Origin: Pseudoneurospora amorphoporcata
Taxonomy: Eukaryota; Ascomycota; Sordariomycetes; Sordariales; Sordariaceae
Direction: 5' to 3'
Length of the DNA: 49,045 nt
Assembly: GCA_033297205.1 (NCBI GenBank)
Contig: MU859293.1
Coordinates: forward strand, 1 to 49,045
Under the pieces are notes generated by a model. That model ran no database searches. It had not been told where the DNA came from and saw nothing but the letters and a program-made list of their open reading frames with translations. Each line of letters opens with the position of its first letter. Position 1 is the stretch's first letter. Below are positions 12,042 to 24,127 of this stretch, piece by piece. The position numbers and the translations under genes are program-made.

Positions 12042-12568
12042 TATGTACCTTAGCCGGGCAGCTATTGAACGAGAGAAGCAAGCTGCTATTAATTTTGAAC
12101 CTGAAGGGATGGGCTGGGGGGTTTGGATTCAAAAAGGAAGGCTGGTGCGTACCTAGAGGTACCTCTAGGTGAATTTGTGTGGTGGCTGGCGATGGTGAAG
12201 GGTTTTGCTGTTGTGGAGTTGTGTAGAGGAAGGTTGATGCCGGGCGGTCCTATGTTGGAGTTCATGTTGTGGATCGGGCCAGCGCGTATATGGATGGTTC
12301 AGGGTGGTTTAGGGGTTATGTTGCTGTGGAAGGGGAGGGAGGGTTAAGGTCTGATACAAATAAAGGAACTGAGGGAGGCATGAGGATGACACTCGACGAT
12401 GGGAAGAGAATGATGCGTGATGTTGGGGTATAATGTTGGTAGAGGACATGGTTTTGGGTATTAGGGTTTCGTAAGATAAGGTATTGTTCTCATTGTATGT
12501 ACAGCAAGTTGTGCTAATCGTTATCGGAAACAACACCTCATATATCCAGGGTCGTTTCTTCATCCTCC
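12042..12568. other. spacer, no supportable gene
   Basis: Contains palindrome-like GTACCT motifs at 12035-12055 and 12150-12170. Open frames are unremarkable. Confidence 0.45.
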
Positions 12569-12577
12569 ATCCTTTAT

Positions 12578-13112
12578 GGCATTTGATAGGGCGGCACCAG
12601 CCTTTAGATAGAGAGGCCCCAATGCTTATTTGGGCCCCAATATTACAGGTCTTGGCGTGAAACTTTCTAGTAATTTATCACTTATATAGAAATTTCGAAA
12701 GTGTTACATATACCTAAATATGACGTGAATATGCACAATGCGCGCAGCGCTATAGAGCTTTAGGAAGCTAATGATCTCTACGATTGATATTTACGTACGT
12801 ACGAGCAATTCTAGCCTGTTTCAGTTAGTTGGGTTGTAATGAAGGATTTGAAAGAAGGTTGGGTTGATGAAAAAGGTATACTCGAAATAGCCCAAGTCTA
12901 AAGATGGAGGTCGTGCGTAGGCTGGTGAATAGGGGATCCACTGGTTGGCTGGGCTTGGCATTGTCTTTTACGAAAGGTTGGTGTATTATGACGGTCCCAT
13001 TGAAATAAACCGCTCGAAAATTACATATATACGTATAACCCTAACCCGATTGGGGCCCAAATAAGGATTGGGGCCTCTCTATCCAAAGGCTGGTGCCGCC
13101 CTATCAAATGCC
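12578..13112. mobile_element. Mutator-type MITE (535 bp)
   Basis: The element has 64-bp terminal inverted repeats (12578-12641 and 13049-13112) that differ at only two positions. It is flanked by a perfect 9-bp direct repeat ATCCTTTAT (12569-12577 and 13113-13121). A 9-bp target duplication with long inverted repeats is the hallmark of Mutator-like elements. The AT-rich interior has no transposase frame, so it is non-autonomous. It sits about 190 bp downstream of the BYS1-domain gene. Confidence 0.9.
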
Positions 13113-13302
13113 ATCCTTTATGCTAGAAGTCATGTCGTAGTGTCTTTTGTCCATTGAAGCCTTCTGTCCTCTTCATGAAGCTTTCGGTCCGTTCTTCATA
13201 TGTAAAGCCAGCCGTATTAGATCAGTCCTCCATCCTTCATCCTCCATTCTCCCTTATTGTATCTGACTGTGCCTCTCCACAACACACGGATCTAGCACAG
13301 CT

Positions 13303-13791
13303 CTAAGCGCAAAGATCAAGCACAACATTCCCCTTGCTACTGCAAACCTTGGTCTGGCTTCCCGCCGGCTGCGTTCCCTGCGCCCACTCAATAGCCCCAC
13401 AGCTTCCCGTCGTCCCCTTGCCCTCCAGACGGACCTTGTGACCCTTGAACGCGTCCCCAAACACACTTGACAGATCATACCAGATATTGTCCCCATCAAG
13501 CGAGTACGCGAAGATGAGTTCGGGAGCGCCCGTGTACAGCCCGTCGGCAGTGGTGGTGATCTTGAGCGCCTTGCCGCCCGTGACCGGGTCCTTGACGAAT
13601 TGCTCGGCGTAGGAGCCGGTGCCCGCCTGCAGGGTCACGGGCGAGGAGACGGTGCTGCCGACGGACCAGAGAGTAACCGGGAAGGGGCACTTGTTGTTGA
13701 CGATGGCTGAACCGACGGTGTTGGGGATCACGGTGGCCACGGCGGGGGAGACGGCCGCGGTGGCGAGGGTGAGGAGGGTGGTGAGTTGCAT
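13303..13791 (-). CDS. BYS1-domain secreted protein
   Basis: 162-residue protein with an N-terminal signal peptide (MQLTTLLTLATAAVSPAVATV, cleavage expected near residue 20) and a mature domain of the BYS1 type, named after the Blastomyces yeast-phase-specific protein and structurally related to thaumatin-like folds. The mature part has the typical start IVNNKCPFPVTLWSVG, a central YSLDGDNIWYDLSSVFGDAF segment and four cysteines (in NNKCPF, GSCGAI, TKVCSS and DLCA-stop) that could form two disulfides. The length matches the family. Known members are small secreted proteins of uncertain biochemical role. The gene is intronless, ATG at 13791, with a TATATAA box on the minus strand near 13956-13963 and an A/C-rich leader. 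A Mutator-type MITE lies just beyond its 3' end. Confidence 0.88.
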   Translation of the reverse strand: MQLTTLLTLATAAVSPAVATVIPNTVGSAIVNNKCPFPVTLWSVGSTVSSPVTLQAGTGSYAEQFVKDPVTGGKALKITTTADGLYTGAPELIFAYSLDGDNIWYDLSSVFGDAFKGHKVRLEGKGTTGSCGAIEWAQGTQPAGSQTKVCSSKGNVVLDLCA

Positions 13792-13953
13792 TTTTATGGT
13801 TGGTTGGTTGGGGTTGGTTTGAGTGCTTTGGTTTGGGTTTTGTTGGTGAGGTTGAGAGACTGGAGTGGTTTTTAGGTGAGTTGAGTCTTTGATGTGAGAC
13901 TTGTTATATTGTTGCTGATGAGAAGAAGAGACTGGATGAAAGCCGAGGAGGTT

Positions 13954-13965
13954 GAGCCTTATATA
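13954..13965 (-). promoter_or_regulatory. TATA box of the BYS1-domain gene
   Basis: GTATATAAGG on the minus strand about 165 bp upstream of the ATG, followed by a leader rich in A and C, as is common in well-expressed fungal genes. Confidence 0.5.
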
Positions 13966-13969
13966 CAGT

Positions 13970-15037
13970 ACACAGATGACCCCCAGCCGTGAACCGATGT
14001 CATCGACTTGGCTGACAACAACGTTCTCACAGGACTAGATCGAACACGGAAAGATTGTTACATCCCATCCAGACTTGCCTCGAAATAGCGTCCGTCTCGT
14101 AAGATCAGGAATGTCAGATGGTGGAGGCGGAGTACTAGGTGTGGACGGTACGGCGAGATACCAAGTCTCAACACGAGGTAGGGACCGCAATTCACCGACG
14201 TGTTACACTGCTGACAAGTGGAAGCCAGGCTGTAGCATTGCCAACTCTCTCTTTCTCGGCCCCTCGTTTAGTCGTACTATACCTCCGCAGCCAAGGAAAC
14301 CAAGGCCTCCAAGACCGAAGATCTTGACCTTCGACAAGCGGTAATCCGGCTCTCGGCAGCGCGAAAGTGCGGTTCGTCCCAGGGTTTTGCCCACTTGTCC
14401 GTATAAGTGGAGGGAGGGTCAGGTACAATGCAGTCGAATGTTGTCGAACTCTTGTGTTTCTTGGGAAACACTACGCGGGAAACCTCTCTTAGCTCTCAAC
14501 TTCCGCAAGATCAGAGAGGACCCAGGAATCCGTATACATACCTAAGGTAGGTACGATAGTGGTAGCCATCAACCCCAATACCACCTTCAATTAGCAATAC
14601 GTACAATTCGATAGTTCGAATTATGGAAAACCCAAAACTCTCGTGGTCGTCACAGCATAAGGTATGATATCATTTTGTTGGTTCGCCAAGTAAAGGCCAA
14701 GCCATGAGCCGCAGTCATACCGTTCCTGTCGCTTCCGCAGCCGGCGATCTCTGCGCCTCCATCTGCTGACATGCACTAATATCCACTAACCATCGTATTC
14801 GAAAGGCCCGAAAATGCGGGGAACATAATGCTGCCATGGTGGTTGTTGATGGCTGCCTGTAGGGCATGTAGGGAGGAGGGGTGCCGTGATGGTGGTGGTG
14901 TTGAAGTGCTGGATCGTATCGCGGGGTTGCATTGCAGGCTGCGGGCCTCAACTTGCTTGTGAGGGTTTCAACGGTCGGTGTGCACAATCGGAATATATCG
15001 ACTTCTTGTAATCGGGGCTTCCACCATTCCTATAATA
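13970..15037. other. spacer, no supportable gene
   Basis: Upstream spacer of the BYS1-domain gene. It contains one copy of the dispersed CCTAAGGTAGGTAC motif at about 14540. No gene seen. Confidence 0.45.
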
Positions 15038-15311
15038 CCGTAATAACTCGACAAACTGGCAAAGCGCTTTCCCTGTTTCTGTGCAGGGTATATGGCATAT
15101 CTATACAGGGAGCTGGCAGACTCAGCCCGCTTCCTATATATGTAAATGTGTGTGAGTTAACGTGGAGGGCAATGTCCTTCAGTTTTCCCTAACTGGGTAG
15201 ATATATTTGCTGGTGTATGTTGGCTGACTGGGCTTCTTCCTGGCAAATTACTGCCATATGCCCTGCACAAAAACAGGGAAAGCGGTTTGCCAGTTTCGCG
15301 AGTTATTACGG
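15038..15311. mobile_element. mariner-type MITE (274 bp)
   Basis: Terminal inverted repeats of 60 bp (15038-15097 and 15252-15311) begin CCGTAATAACTCG and differ at five positions. The element is flanked on both sides by the dinucleotide TA (15036-15037 and 15312-15313), the target duplication of Tc1/mariner elements. No transposase is encoded. Confidence 0.85.
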
Positions 15312-17859
15312 TACGGTATTGCCGTAAAGTAGATTGATTGATTGATTAATTACTCCAGCCTCGTATATGCAGGCATCGATCGTTGGTTGGGTGTTGGTTG
15401 GTGTTCACGAAAAAGTCAACAAGTCGCGATGTAACCTCCTTCAAATCCACTGCACTCGGGATCATGAACGACCGACCCTGGCGTCGGTTGGTGGAATGAC
15501 TGATGGATGCGCTCGCCGAAGAGCCGCATGGCTTCCACTTGTGGGATTGATTAATTCCCCTGCTTTAAAAGGCGGGTTTGCTGATGTAGGTACCTTACCT
15601 AAAGTGAGCGTTGAAGAAAACGGTAGTATGTTTGTTGGTCATGGCCATGCTCCTCCCTCCTCTGCACTGCATGTTTGGTTTCTGTTGTGGTCCTGGATGC
15701 AATATGTTTGATGTTGGTCAGACTTTGCGATGTTGGTCAATTTCAGTTGTGGTCAGCTTCCCGTCCGTCCCTTGGTCACCTGCACTTGGCGCCGCTGGGA
15801 GTTGGCGACGGACGAGGAAATGGGGAAATGCAGGGTAAGTGACGATTTTTGAGCAGCAGACTGAACCGAACCGCCCCTTCGCGCACTGGTCGAGAGAGGT
15901 GGCCAGGGCCGGGAATGTTGGCGCCAAGAGCCAAGACATTGATGCCCAGCTAATCAGGCTTGGCGGGCCGCCTTCGCCCACGCACTTCTCAAGAGTTCAA
16001 GTCCTCCCATTGTCGTCCAGCGGCTACGTATCAACAAACAGAGAAAAAGATCTCATAGTCGAGCTTCGCTTCACGACGTTTGATGATGGTGCCCAAGGGA
16101 AACAAACCATTCACTCACTGGACAACCCCTCCCTGTCTGCCGAACGTGTAAGTCAACGCCAAGCCATCCATCCATCCATCCATCCATCTCTCTCTCTTTG
16201 CACCTTGCTTGCTCAAAGCCTCCGCCAACAACAAATCAACTCCCCAAGGTAGTCCTTGAGTAATATCCGCGCAAGCCGTGACATATACCTACGAAAGCAA
16301 GGAGATTTCTGCAAGAGAAAAACGACCGTTGACTTATCGGAAGGACCACACACGAAGGGGACATTCGGGACCTATCCACAGGGGCCGGCCGGTTTGCCAA
16401 AGCCAAGACAAGGCCGTGACATGGAAGCACCTGGGGGCATAGCAACGCCGGCAGGGGGCGGTCTAAGTGCTTTGGTTGGTGTCAAGCCTACATAAGCTTG
16501 AAACATCGTGACTTGCGACACTGGAAGATCCTGAGTCTTGCCGGCAGCGAGGGTGCTTGCTAATAGGCAGCCCGGGGGCCTTTCGGAGGGACATACCCAT
16601 TAGGTCTAACCCATACAGATAGGTACCAGCTCGGAAAATACCTCTACCTAGGTGTAGTATCCAGCTCCCACCTCCCCGACCAGCTAAGCTCCCAGAACGG
16701 GTGGACACCTCTACAGGTAGGTAAAGCGACAAGCGAAGGTACCTTATTTCATACAAATCACTTCATCTCAAATGCAGAAGTTAATTATTATTCATCGTGG
16801 CGTAGTCCAGAGTCCAGACTCCAAGTGCGAGATTGGAAAGGTCTAGTCTTGCCTCTTACAGTCCTCACCTAGCCTCTCAGCCTCTGCTTGCCCTACTCTA
16901 CGGAATAGGCCGATCGATGGCTTCAAGGCGATGGATGAGTTTAGGCACTTAGTTCTGTGTCGTGACTGTCATCCGCCGAGTCCGGGGACCGCCCGGCGGC
17001 GAGTGAGGCGAATGATGAGGATCTCGGGGCCGAAGATCTAGAATAGATCTTGGGAGATGATCTTGGAGATGGAGATGAGGATTGAATGGGGTTACAAGCG
17101 CACATCTCATGCTGCTGCTGGCCATGTGCATGCATGCGCCATGCATGCCAGGCCCGTGTGCATGGCTGCCCTCTCCGACCGAAACGATGGAATGCCAACA
17201 ACTTGGTGGATACTTCAGGCTTTCCCTCTCGCTGAAGTCCGTAGGTATGGGATGCTTGTTGAGCGTTGACACGGTAGACCGCCGGGTGCTTGCTTTTTAA
17301 AAGATGGCGTGGATACGGCTCCCGACACAAGACACGTACTGGTGTCCCTCTGGCACGAGCATCACGCAACAGAAAGACACAGAAGGACACTTTTTAAACA
17401 GAACTTCAAATACCATAACGGAACACAATAAGAAAAATGTATACAAAAGTGTACAACAACTGTCGTTGTTTGATATGAAAAAAAAGCATCCTAGAATGAT
17501 CAGTGGCTCCAGCAGTCGTGACTGCCACGCCGCGACAAACAACCCTCCTTTTGTGAAACAAAGTTAAGAAAAGGGATCTATTGAAACGTTGTTTCCCAGG
17601 TATCGATAATCCTTCCAATTCCCGATGAAGAAAGGAAAACGAAAGACGGTGCGCCGTAGAAAGAGACAAACCAAACTCATTAAACTTGCCAACATATGGA
17701 AACGGCTTTCTTGTGCTCAAGGCGGTGTACCGTAAGACATCAATTTATTACACACGAAAAACCTAACCAACACTACTAAAGACTTCCACCCATATACATG
17801 CCTTCCTTATCTCTTGGATATACAACCACCAGCGGACTCCCCTTCGCTTGCTGACTTGC
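15312..17859. other. spacer, no supportable gene
   Basis: Contains an ATTGATTGATT simple tract at about 15330, a CATC tract at about 16165, and dispersed GGTACCT-like motifs at 15585-15603, 16640-16655 and 16718-16745. Open frames are short and unrecognised. The part next to 17860 is probably the 3' UTR of the GH72 gene. Confidence 0.45.
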
Positions 17860-19553
17860 TTAGAGCATGACCATACCGGCACCGACACCCATGGCGACGA
17901 CAACGTACAGACCAACAGCCATATCAGCAACGGTGAAGAAGCTCTTCATGGCAACAGGGGAAGCGAACGAGGAGCTAGAGGTAGAGGCAGCAGCACCACC
18001 CTCGGTACCACCGTTGCCGGAGCCAGCAGTGGCGGTAGCAGCGACCGCATTGGCAGCGTCAGCGCTCTGAAGAGCGGCGGAGCAGGTGGGATCGGTCTTA
18101 GCGGCGCCGTTGGTGGAGGCCTGGCCATTGAAGTCACAGGCGTGGGAAGCGTACTTCTGGTTCTTGTAGTACTGGTCCATGACGTAGCCGAGCTGCTGGA
18201 GGGAGTTGCACATGGCGTAGGAGCCGTAGACACCAGTGGAGGTGTTGCCGAGGATGCCGGCACAAGCAGCGGGGTCGTTGCCGCAGACGACGCCGAAGAG
18301 GTCACCGTAGGCGGTGGGCTTGAGGCTCTTGTTGGGAACGCAGGTGAGGGACTGGTACATGCAGTCGCAGAGCTTCTCATCAGGAGTAGGGGGAAGAGCG
18401 TCGCCAGTTACCTTCCAGTTGGAGGTGACATCGGGGCACTCGGCGGCCTCGTTGGTGGGCTTGTACGCATCCATATCAACGGTCTTGGGCGTGGCGCCGA
18501 GGACGGCCTTCTTGAGTCTGTCGTAGTTCTTGAGGGTCTTGGCGGAGCTGCCGGAGACGTTGACGAGACCATAGTCGTTCTCCTCCTGGAAGTACATGTA
18601 AACGATGCCACCAGAGAAGACGTCGGTCATGGCGTCAGAGTAAAGAGCGGTGGTCTCCTCGAAGAGACGGCCCTCTGCACCGTCGGGAATGTTGCAACCG
18701 TACTCGGCGAAGAAGACAGGGATGGAGTAGTTCTTGAAGAAGTCGATCTGCTCCTGATATCCGGAGCCCTTGATGGTGTTGTGGCCGCACCACTCGTAGA
18801 TGTTGTAACCCCAGAAGTCAATGGCCTCGTCCTGGTTGCCGCAGTTGAAGTAGTGGGCGATCTCGGCACGAATCTTGGCGTCATCGTTGGCGGCATAGCC
18901 AACACCCATCCAGCGCTTGACGTTCTTCTTGATGTAGTTCTTGGTGTCACGGACAGCAGCCTTGACGTAAGCAGAAGCGTCGGTGTTGGTGGCATTGTTG
19001 GAAACCTCGTTACCGGCGAAGAAACCAATGACGTTGGTGTACTTGCTCATCTCATCAATGACATCGGTATAGCGCTTGTAGAGAGTGACATCCCACCGGG
19101 GGTCGTCGCGGTTGATGGACTTGGAGGGCTCGGACAAATCGCTGATAACGTAGATGCCGGCGTCGTCGAGGAGCTTCATGCAGGCGCTGTGGTCGGCGGT
19201 AGGATCGATGGCGTAGGTACGGATGGCGTTGGTGCCAGCGGCCTTCATGATGGGAACATCACGCTTGCAGGCCTCCTCGTCGGCGAGGGGATCGCGGAAG
19301 GTGCCGGTGGTTGTCTCGCCGCCAGCGCCAGCAGTATCTTGTTGGTAGGCAATGCCCTTGATGTAGAACTGGGTGCCGTTTTCGTAGAAGAACTTGGTGC
19401 CCTGTGGATTCAAACGCGGTTAGCAATGAGGGCGGCGCTTCGTGATCTGGGGTGCAACGGCATGCCTACCTTCATGACGATGGGTTGAAGAGCAGCGGAA
19501 GCCTGGCTCGCAAGGGTCAGGCCCGCAACAAGGGCCGCTTTAGAAGTAACCAT
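17860..19553 (-). CDS. GPI-anchored 1,3-beta-glucanosyltransferase, GH72 with CBM43
   Basis: Two exons: 19553-19470 (28 codons) and 19401-17860, joined across a 68-bp intron (19402-19469; donor GTAGGC, acceptor CAG). The spliced protein has 541 residues. A signal peptide (MVTSKAALVAGLTLASQASA) leads into the GH72 catalytic domain (about 22-330). The acid/base Glu is in GFFAGNEVSNN (residue 160) and the nucleophile Glu in FFAEYGCN (residue 261), matching the spacing in yeast Gas1. A Cys-rich CBM43/X8 module follows (about 372-450, with LCDCMYQSLTC and YAMCNSLQQLG), then a Ser/Thr/Ala/Gly-rich linker and a hydrophobic tail typical of a GPI-attachment signal. Enzymes of this Gas/Gel/Phr family elongate cell-wall beta-1,3-glucan at the outer face of the plasma membrane. 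No neighbour suggests a cluster. The start was chosen because only this ATG begins a signal peptide. Confidence 0.96.
19402..19469 (-). other. intron of the GH72 gene
   Basis: 68-bp intron right after the signal peptide coding region. Splicing restores VMK-GTKFFYENG, the conserved start of the family's catalytic domain. Confidence 0.92.
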
Positions 19554-19559
19554 TTTTGC

Positions 19560-22500
19560 TGTGTGATTGTTTCGAAGTTGTTGATTAAGGGCGTGTTCGT
19601 TGTAGTCTATTCGGTACAGAAAGTGGGTGAAGATACGGCGCAAGGGTGTCGGGAATTATCCTCCGGCGGAATGTATCGTCTAAAATGTGGTATAAAGAAT
19701 GTGGGAAGAGATAGAACAAAAGAGGCAGTAGCGAAAGACCTCTATGATGTGTTGAGCCCCCTTCTATGGCGATTAGTGGTGGATGGGCAGGAGTGAGAAA
19801 GTGAGAGTGAATGGAGTGAAAATGGAGAAAAATGGAAAATGGAAACAGCTCAGGACTTGGGGAGGGACATGCGGTGGAAAAGGAGGATAGAAGAAGGCGA
19901 CGGAGATTGGGAAGTGGAAACGGAGACTGGTCTGTGCGTCAGTGTGCGTATCGGTGTGGGTCCATGCTTGGCCGGTGTGGTGGGGAGTGGGTCATGAACC
20001 CCAGCAACCAGCCATTCGTTCAGGAACGCTGCAGCAGACGATGTACCTAGGTAGTGGAAGGGGCCAAGCAATTGAAGGCAGCGACCACACAGAATTCGAT
20101 GATTCGTTTATCACACTGTCAATTCATTTCTGTGTCGTCGAATTCAGGGCCAACCATTTTGCACCCTTTTTTGGAAACACAGTGAGAGATGAGCTCGACA
20201 CCGAGGAGTGGGTTCCTCTGGTGAAGTGGGTTTCGTCGCATGTAGGAATTTCGTAAACGCAGGGATGAGGGGTTCTGTTTGAGAGACGCTGTGCTTCAGT
20301 TGTCACTGCCCGGTCGTCTCTCATGGTCTCTGGCTACCTACACAATTGGATTGTTATTCTCAGCCACACACGGCTTGTTTGGCCGGGAAACGGAACTTGC
20401 GGGACAACTGCCGTGATGCATTCCATCCAAATTCAATGTTCATGCAACAACACACATGTTAATCCCGTGCGCATCACCATGTTGACAAGATTCACAAAGC
20501 CGTTCGTTGACCGCCATCGCATCGTTGCAGTGTCTCAGTGTGCCATCTTCATTTCGCCTGTTGCCAAATTGTGGACTCGTCTCCAGAGAAAAGGGTCTCT
20601 CTGGAATCAGTGCCGAGCCTTTGGGGCAGACGAGCACATCAAGGGTTCAATTGCTGGCTGAACATGGACAGATCGGTTCACCTTTGCCAAAAAGCATTGA
20701 ACCCTTGAAGGAACAAGTTCTAGCGACTCGATGGTACCGCCGATACCACGTGACACGGCCGTCCAGAAGAGGACGGAATGTCCGACGCCACCGATTCGCC
20801 GGCCTGCCATTTCAAGCAGTTCAGTTGATGGGGATATGGGATGAATGATGATGGATGAACATGTTTCCCTTGTGGGCGATTGACGTTCATCACTTTTACC
20901 GTCAATGTCAATGCTTCCGTTTTCATTCAAAGCGCGCATCTCTGTTTTCTCGTTTGGCGCTCACATCAGCGACACAGACGCTGACGCGGCCCCAGAGAGC
21001 GGAATTGGCAACCACCCATTTTCCCCGACGTTCAATTTTCCCGGCTATTCCGTTTCCTCTCTCGCTGTCATGCTATGTATGTATGCTCTGTTCGTATTTC
21101 CCACGACAGCCGATGGGAAGCAAATACCCATCGCCAAAACACCTCGTTTGTCGTCAACCGAAGCCTTTCCAAGAGATAGAATAGATCTCTTGTCATTCAG
21201 AATTCTCGAGATCGACAAGCCTTCCTTCCTGTCTTGTCGTCGACAAGCACAAGCTTGGATTTGGCAAAGCTTGTGGTTGATCGACGACGCCTTCTCGGCT
21301 CAGCGGGTCCCGCTTTGCTTGGTGTGAGCTTGGTTGCAGTGGATCCGGCTTGGCGCATTAGGGGTAACTGTCTCCTGGAAATCTTGGCAGCTTGGCAGCT
21401 TGGCGCACCACCCTTTGGCCAACTTTTTGTTCCCACACTCGAATTCAATTCAATGTTTGTCTTTGGTTCTGGAAGTGCGATGTTGAGCATGCGGTGGTGA
21501 TTGATGCACGACGACGTCAACTTGGATGATGGTGCATTCGTTCGATATCAGCCCGTTTCCCCAAGACGTGCCTCTCTTCAATTTTGGCTTTGTCCTCGAA
21601 TGATAGAATGCTACTCTGACATGACTGAATTCCTGAGACCAATTGCAAACTCAAGGGTAGATGATCCCCCGAGTTGTGCATGCATCTTGAAATTGAGCTA
21701 CAAGCGACACGACAAACCGCCCACCGCCAGTCGTTTACACCAACACAAGCGCCCACCCCGATATCTTGATCGCTCAATCTCGAACTCTCAAAACCCCAAC
21801 TTTCGGCAGTGTAAGCGCAGTGCCACCCGTTTGAAACCTGTGTCGAGTGTCCACACAGTTCGACGGTTAGGTGAAGCACCAATAAGACGGAGCTGAGTGG
21901 AAGCTTGTTGTTGACTTGCTTGTCAACGTACAGTGTTTTGCTTCCAAACCGAAATGACGCCCGGATGCCAACACCCGAAACAGCGGGCCAAGTTTCATAC
22001 TTCAACTTTGTATTCGCGAATAATTGATGTGTAGAATCAAAATCAAAAGGCCCTCTGTCCTGCTGAACATGTCGCTTTTCCTTTGCCCCCAAATTCCACA
22101 AAATGTCCTGACCACCCAATCCAACGGATCAACAGGAGAATGGATGATTGGCGCGATCTTCACCCCTTCCAATTACATGTGCAAATGTCAGTCAGTCAGC
22201 ACTGCCTCCTTCGTGTGGTGTTGTCTTGTAGATCTTGGTTGGTTGTGCTGTCTCGCGATGAGGGTGTGATCTGTGCTTCTAAGAATGGAATTTGCCGCTC
22301 ACTCGACATGTCCGCTGTGTGCAGTGGCCTGAGTGGGTGAAGAGAACGGCCGGTGAGTGCGACCGACGGGAGTGGGAGAAATGACAAGATGGGACAGCAA
22401 AGGGGCGCGGCACGCAGGGCTCGGCAGGCACAGGAAGCGGTGTTGCACGGACCATACGGGCAGGAGTGGGAGTTAAGATACGGTTGGTACACTAACAGAT

Positions 22501-22700
22501 TCCTGCTAGCTAAGAGTGCAGAACAGATAGCAGATTAGCGACAGTACAACCCAATCGTACCCGACCGAGGCTCCATCACTTGCACTGCCTCCGGATTTGC
22601 AACTTCAACCTCGTTCGAGCAAGTTCACGAAATTGAACATCCAAAGCATCAAAACATCACTCACCGATTCCATCCTCCATATCCGTCACATATACCTTTA
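19560..22700. other. spacer, no supportable gene
   Basis: About 3 kb with only overlapping short frames. The longest (about 21.5-22.1 kb, minus) lacks an ATG and recognisable features. A GTACCTAGGTAG motif occurs at 20043-20054. No RNA gene seen. Confidence 0.45.
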
Positions 22701-22770
22701 TTTCGTCGACCGTTCCTGCCTGTCACTTCACGCCCAGTAGCCCAGCTATCGATACAACACATCAGCGACG

Positions 22771-23109
22771 ATGTTTCACCCACGCCCAAGTACAGAATCC
22801 AACACCATCAACCCCACAAGCCATGCTGCCACCACCATGCCCATCCATGCTCAGAGTTTGCACAGTGATACCCTCTCGTCACCACCCTCCTGTATTCATG
22901 CTTTACCTACTCACCTTCTAATCCGTACAGGGAAATCTTCACAAAGATCCCGCATGAAAGCTCGGACCGGGAGAGATATCTTCATTCCACAGCCCAAGGG
23001 TTCACTCGCATGTACATCCAGTATCAAGATGACGCCCTTCTCAGGGTGTCTCGAAGCCTTTCCCATCTCAATTTATCTACCCAAGCCAGCCTGCTTTCCC
23101 TGTCCAACT
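22771..23109 (+). CDS. hypothetical short gene, possibly with one intron
   Basis: A leader-like stretch precedes the ATG at 22771, which begins MFHPRPSTESNTINPTS. A CAG acceptor-like site at 22928-22930 is followed by a protein-like frame, EIFTKIPHESSDRERYLHST and onwards to QASLLSLSN and a TAG at 23107-23109. That frame stays protein-like past the stop (SSLVEYSKMPQFCSN), so the TAG may be a mutation. The only donor that keeps this phase (GTCACC near 22885) is weak. I do not recognise the protein. It may be a decayed gene. Confidence 0.3.
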
Positions 23110-23169
23110 AGTCTTCCCTGGTTGAATATTCCAAAATGCCGCAGTTCTGTTCCAACTCATGTATCACGG

Positions 23170-23693
23170 GCCTAATGGGTAGGGCTTCAAGCTTGGAGCA
23201 TTGCTCCGAGCAAGTGTTCCAGCCGCCTACACAGGTGACGAGTCCTGCTTCAACCGTGGTTAAACACGGTTAGCATCGGTACTCCCCAGGGAAACGGTGA
23301 TCTACAAGGACACGCAGATTCGTTTTGCTCTCAGATCTTAGTTGGTTTATTTTTACCTGTCATCATCAACCGTTTGTGTTTACAGGTGCTTTGCAGTGGT
23401 ATTCATGATGGAGCAAGTCTCTACTCTAGTGGGAAGTTCTCTGCTGTCTGAAGACAGTAGCCAGGACCAAGGGCCGAGTGATGGTCGAGAAGCCTTACCG
23501 AGAGAAAGTATTCTCTGTTAGCAGCGTCCTCCCAAAGGAGCGGAAGTGCTACAGTCAAGTGGTGATGCCGTTACTATCAGATTCAGGCAATATTTACCTT
23601 CATAGTCCCGAGGCAACTCAGGAGTAGTCATATGGCAGGGTGCTCGCCATGAACTCCGCCGGGGCTGTTCGGTCGTCGGGCACACTAGAGGTT
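23170..23693. other. spacer, no supportable gene
   Basis: No coding or RNA feature that I can support. Confidence 0.45.
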
Positions 23694-23701
23694 TAAACGA
23701 A

Positions 23702-24119
23702 GAGCAACTCTACTCGCACCGTAGGAAAACTCTATTCGCACCGTAAAGAAGATTTAAACTTCTACCTTTATCTCGCTAAAGATAAGGTATATAAAAAAAG
23801 ATGTAGGTCTAAAATACTTCTTGAATTTTTATAGATTTTTCAATCTACTCTAGGCCTCTTACCCGTCCTAGATTGGCTAGCTTTTTCTAATATTTAACTT
23901 TAATAGTCTTAAATTTTAATAATTCTAAGCACTTTCGAGTTTGAGACTTTATATAAGGCGTAGACAAGTGATATGAGGCTTGAAAAATAAAGGAAAAAAT
24001 AAGAAAAAATTTAGGCTAATTTGCGTACTTAGAGCCCCATTACCTAGAGAGAAACTTCAGATTTTCTTTTCGTTTGACGGTGCGAATAGAGTTTCCCTAC
24101 GATGCGAGTAGAATCGCTC
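23702..24119. mobile_element. hAT-type MITE-like element (418 bp), AT-rich
   Basis: Terminal inverted repeats of 43 bp (23702-23744 and 24077-24119) differ at four sites, all transitions. A perfect 8-bp direct repeat TAAACGAA (23694-23701 and 24120-24127) flanks it. An 8-bp target duplication points to the hAT superfamily. Each inverted repeat contains two copies of a CTCTA(C/T)TCGCACCGTA subrepeat. The interior is strongly AT-rich with no transposase. Confidence 0.78.
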
Positions 24120-24127
24120 TAAACGAA

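Noticed and set aside
17848..19488. 546-codon plus-strand open frame opposite the GH72 gene
   Set aside because: It is exactly antisense to a well-supported gene, rich in Gly/Val/Leu from codon-bias complementarity, and has no domain.
21517..22119. 200-codon minus-strand open frame
   Set aside because: Starts at a non-ATG codon and has no recognisable sequence features.
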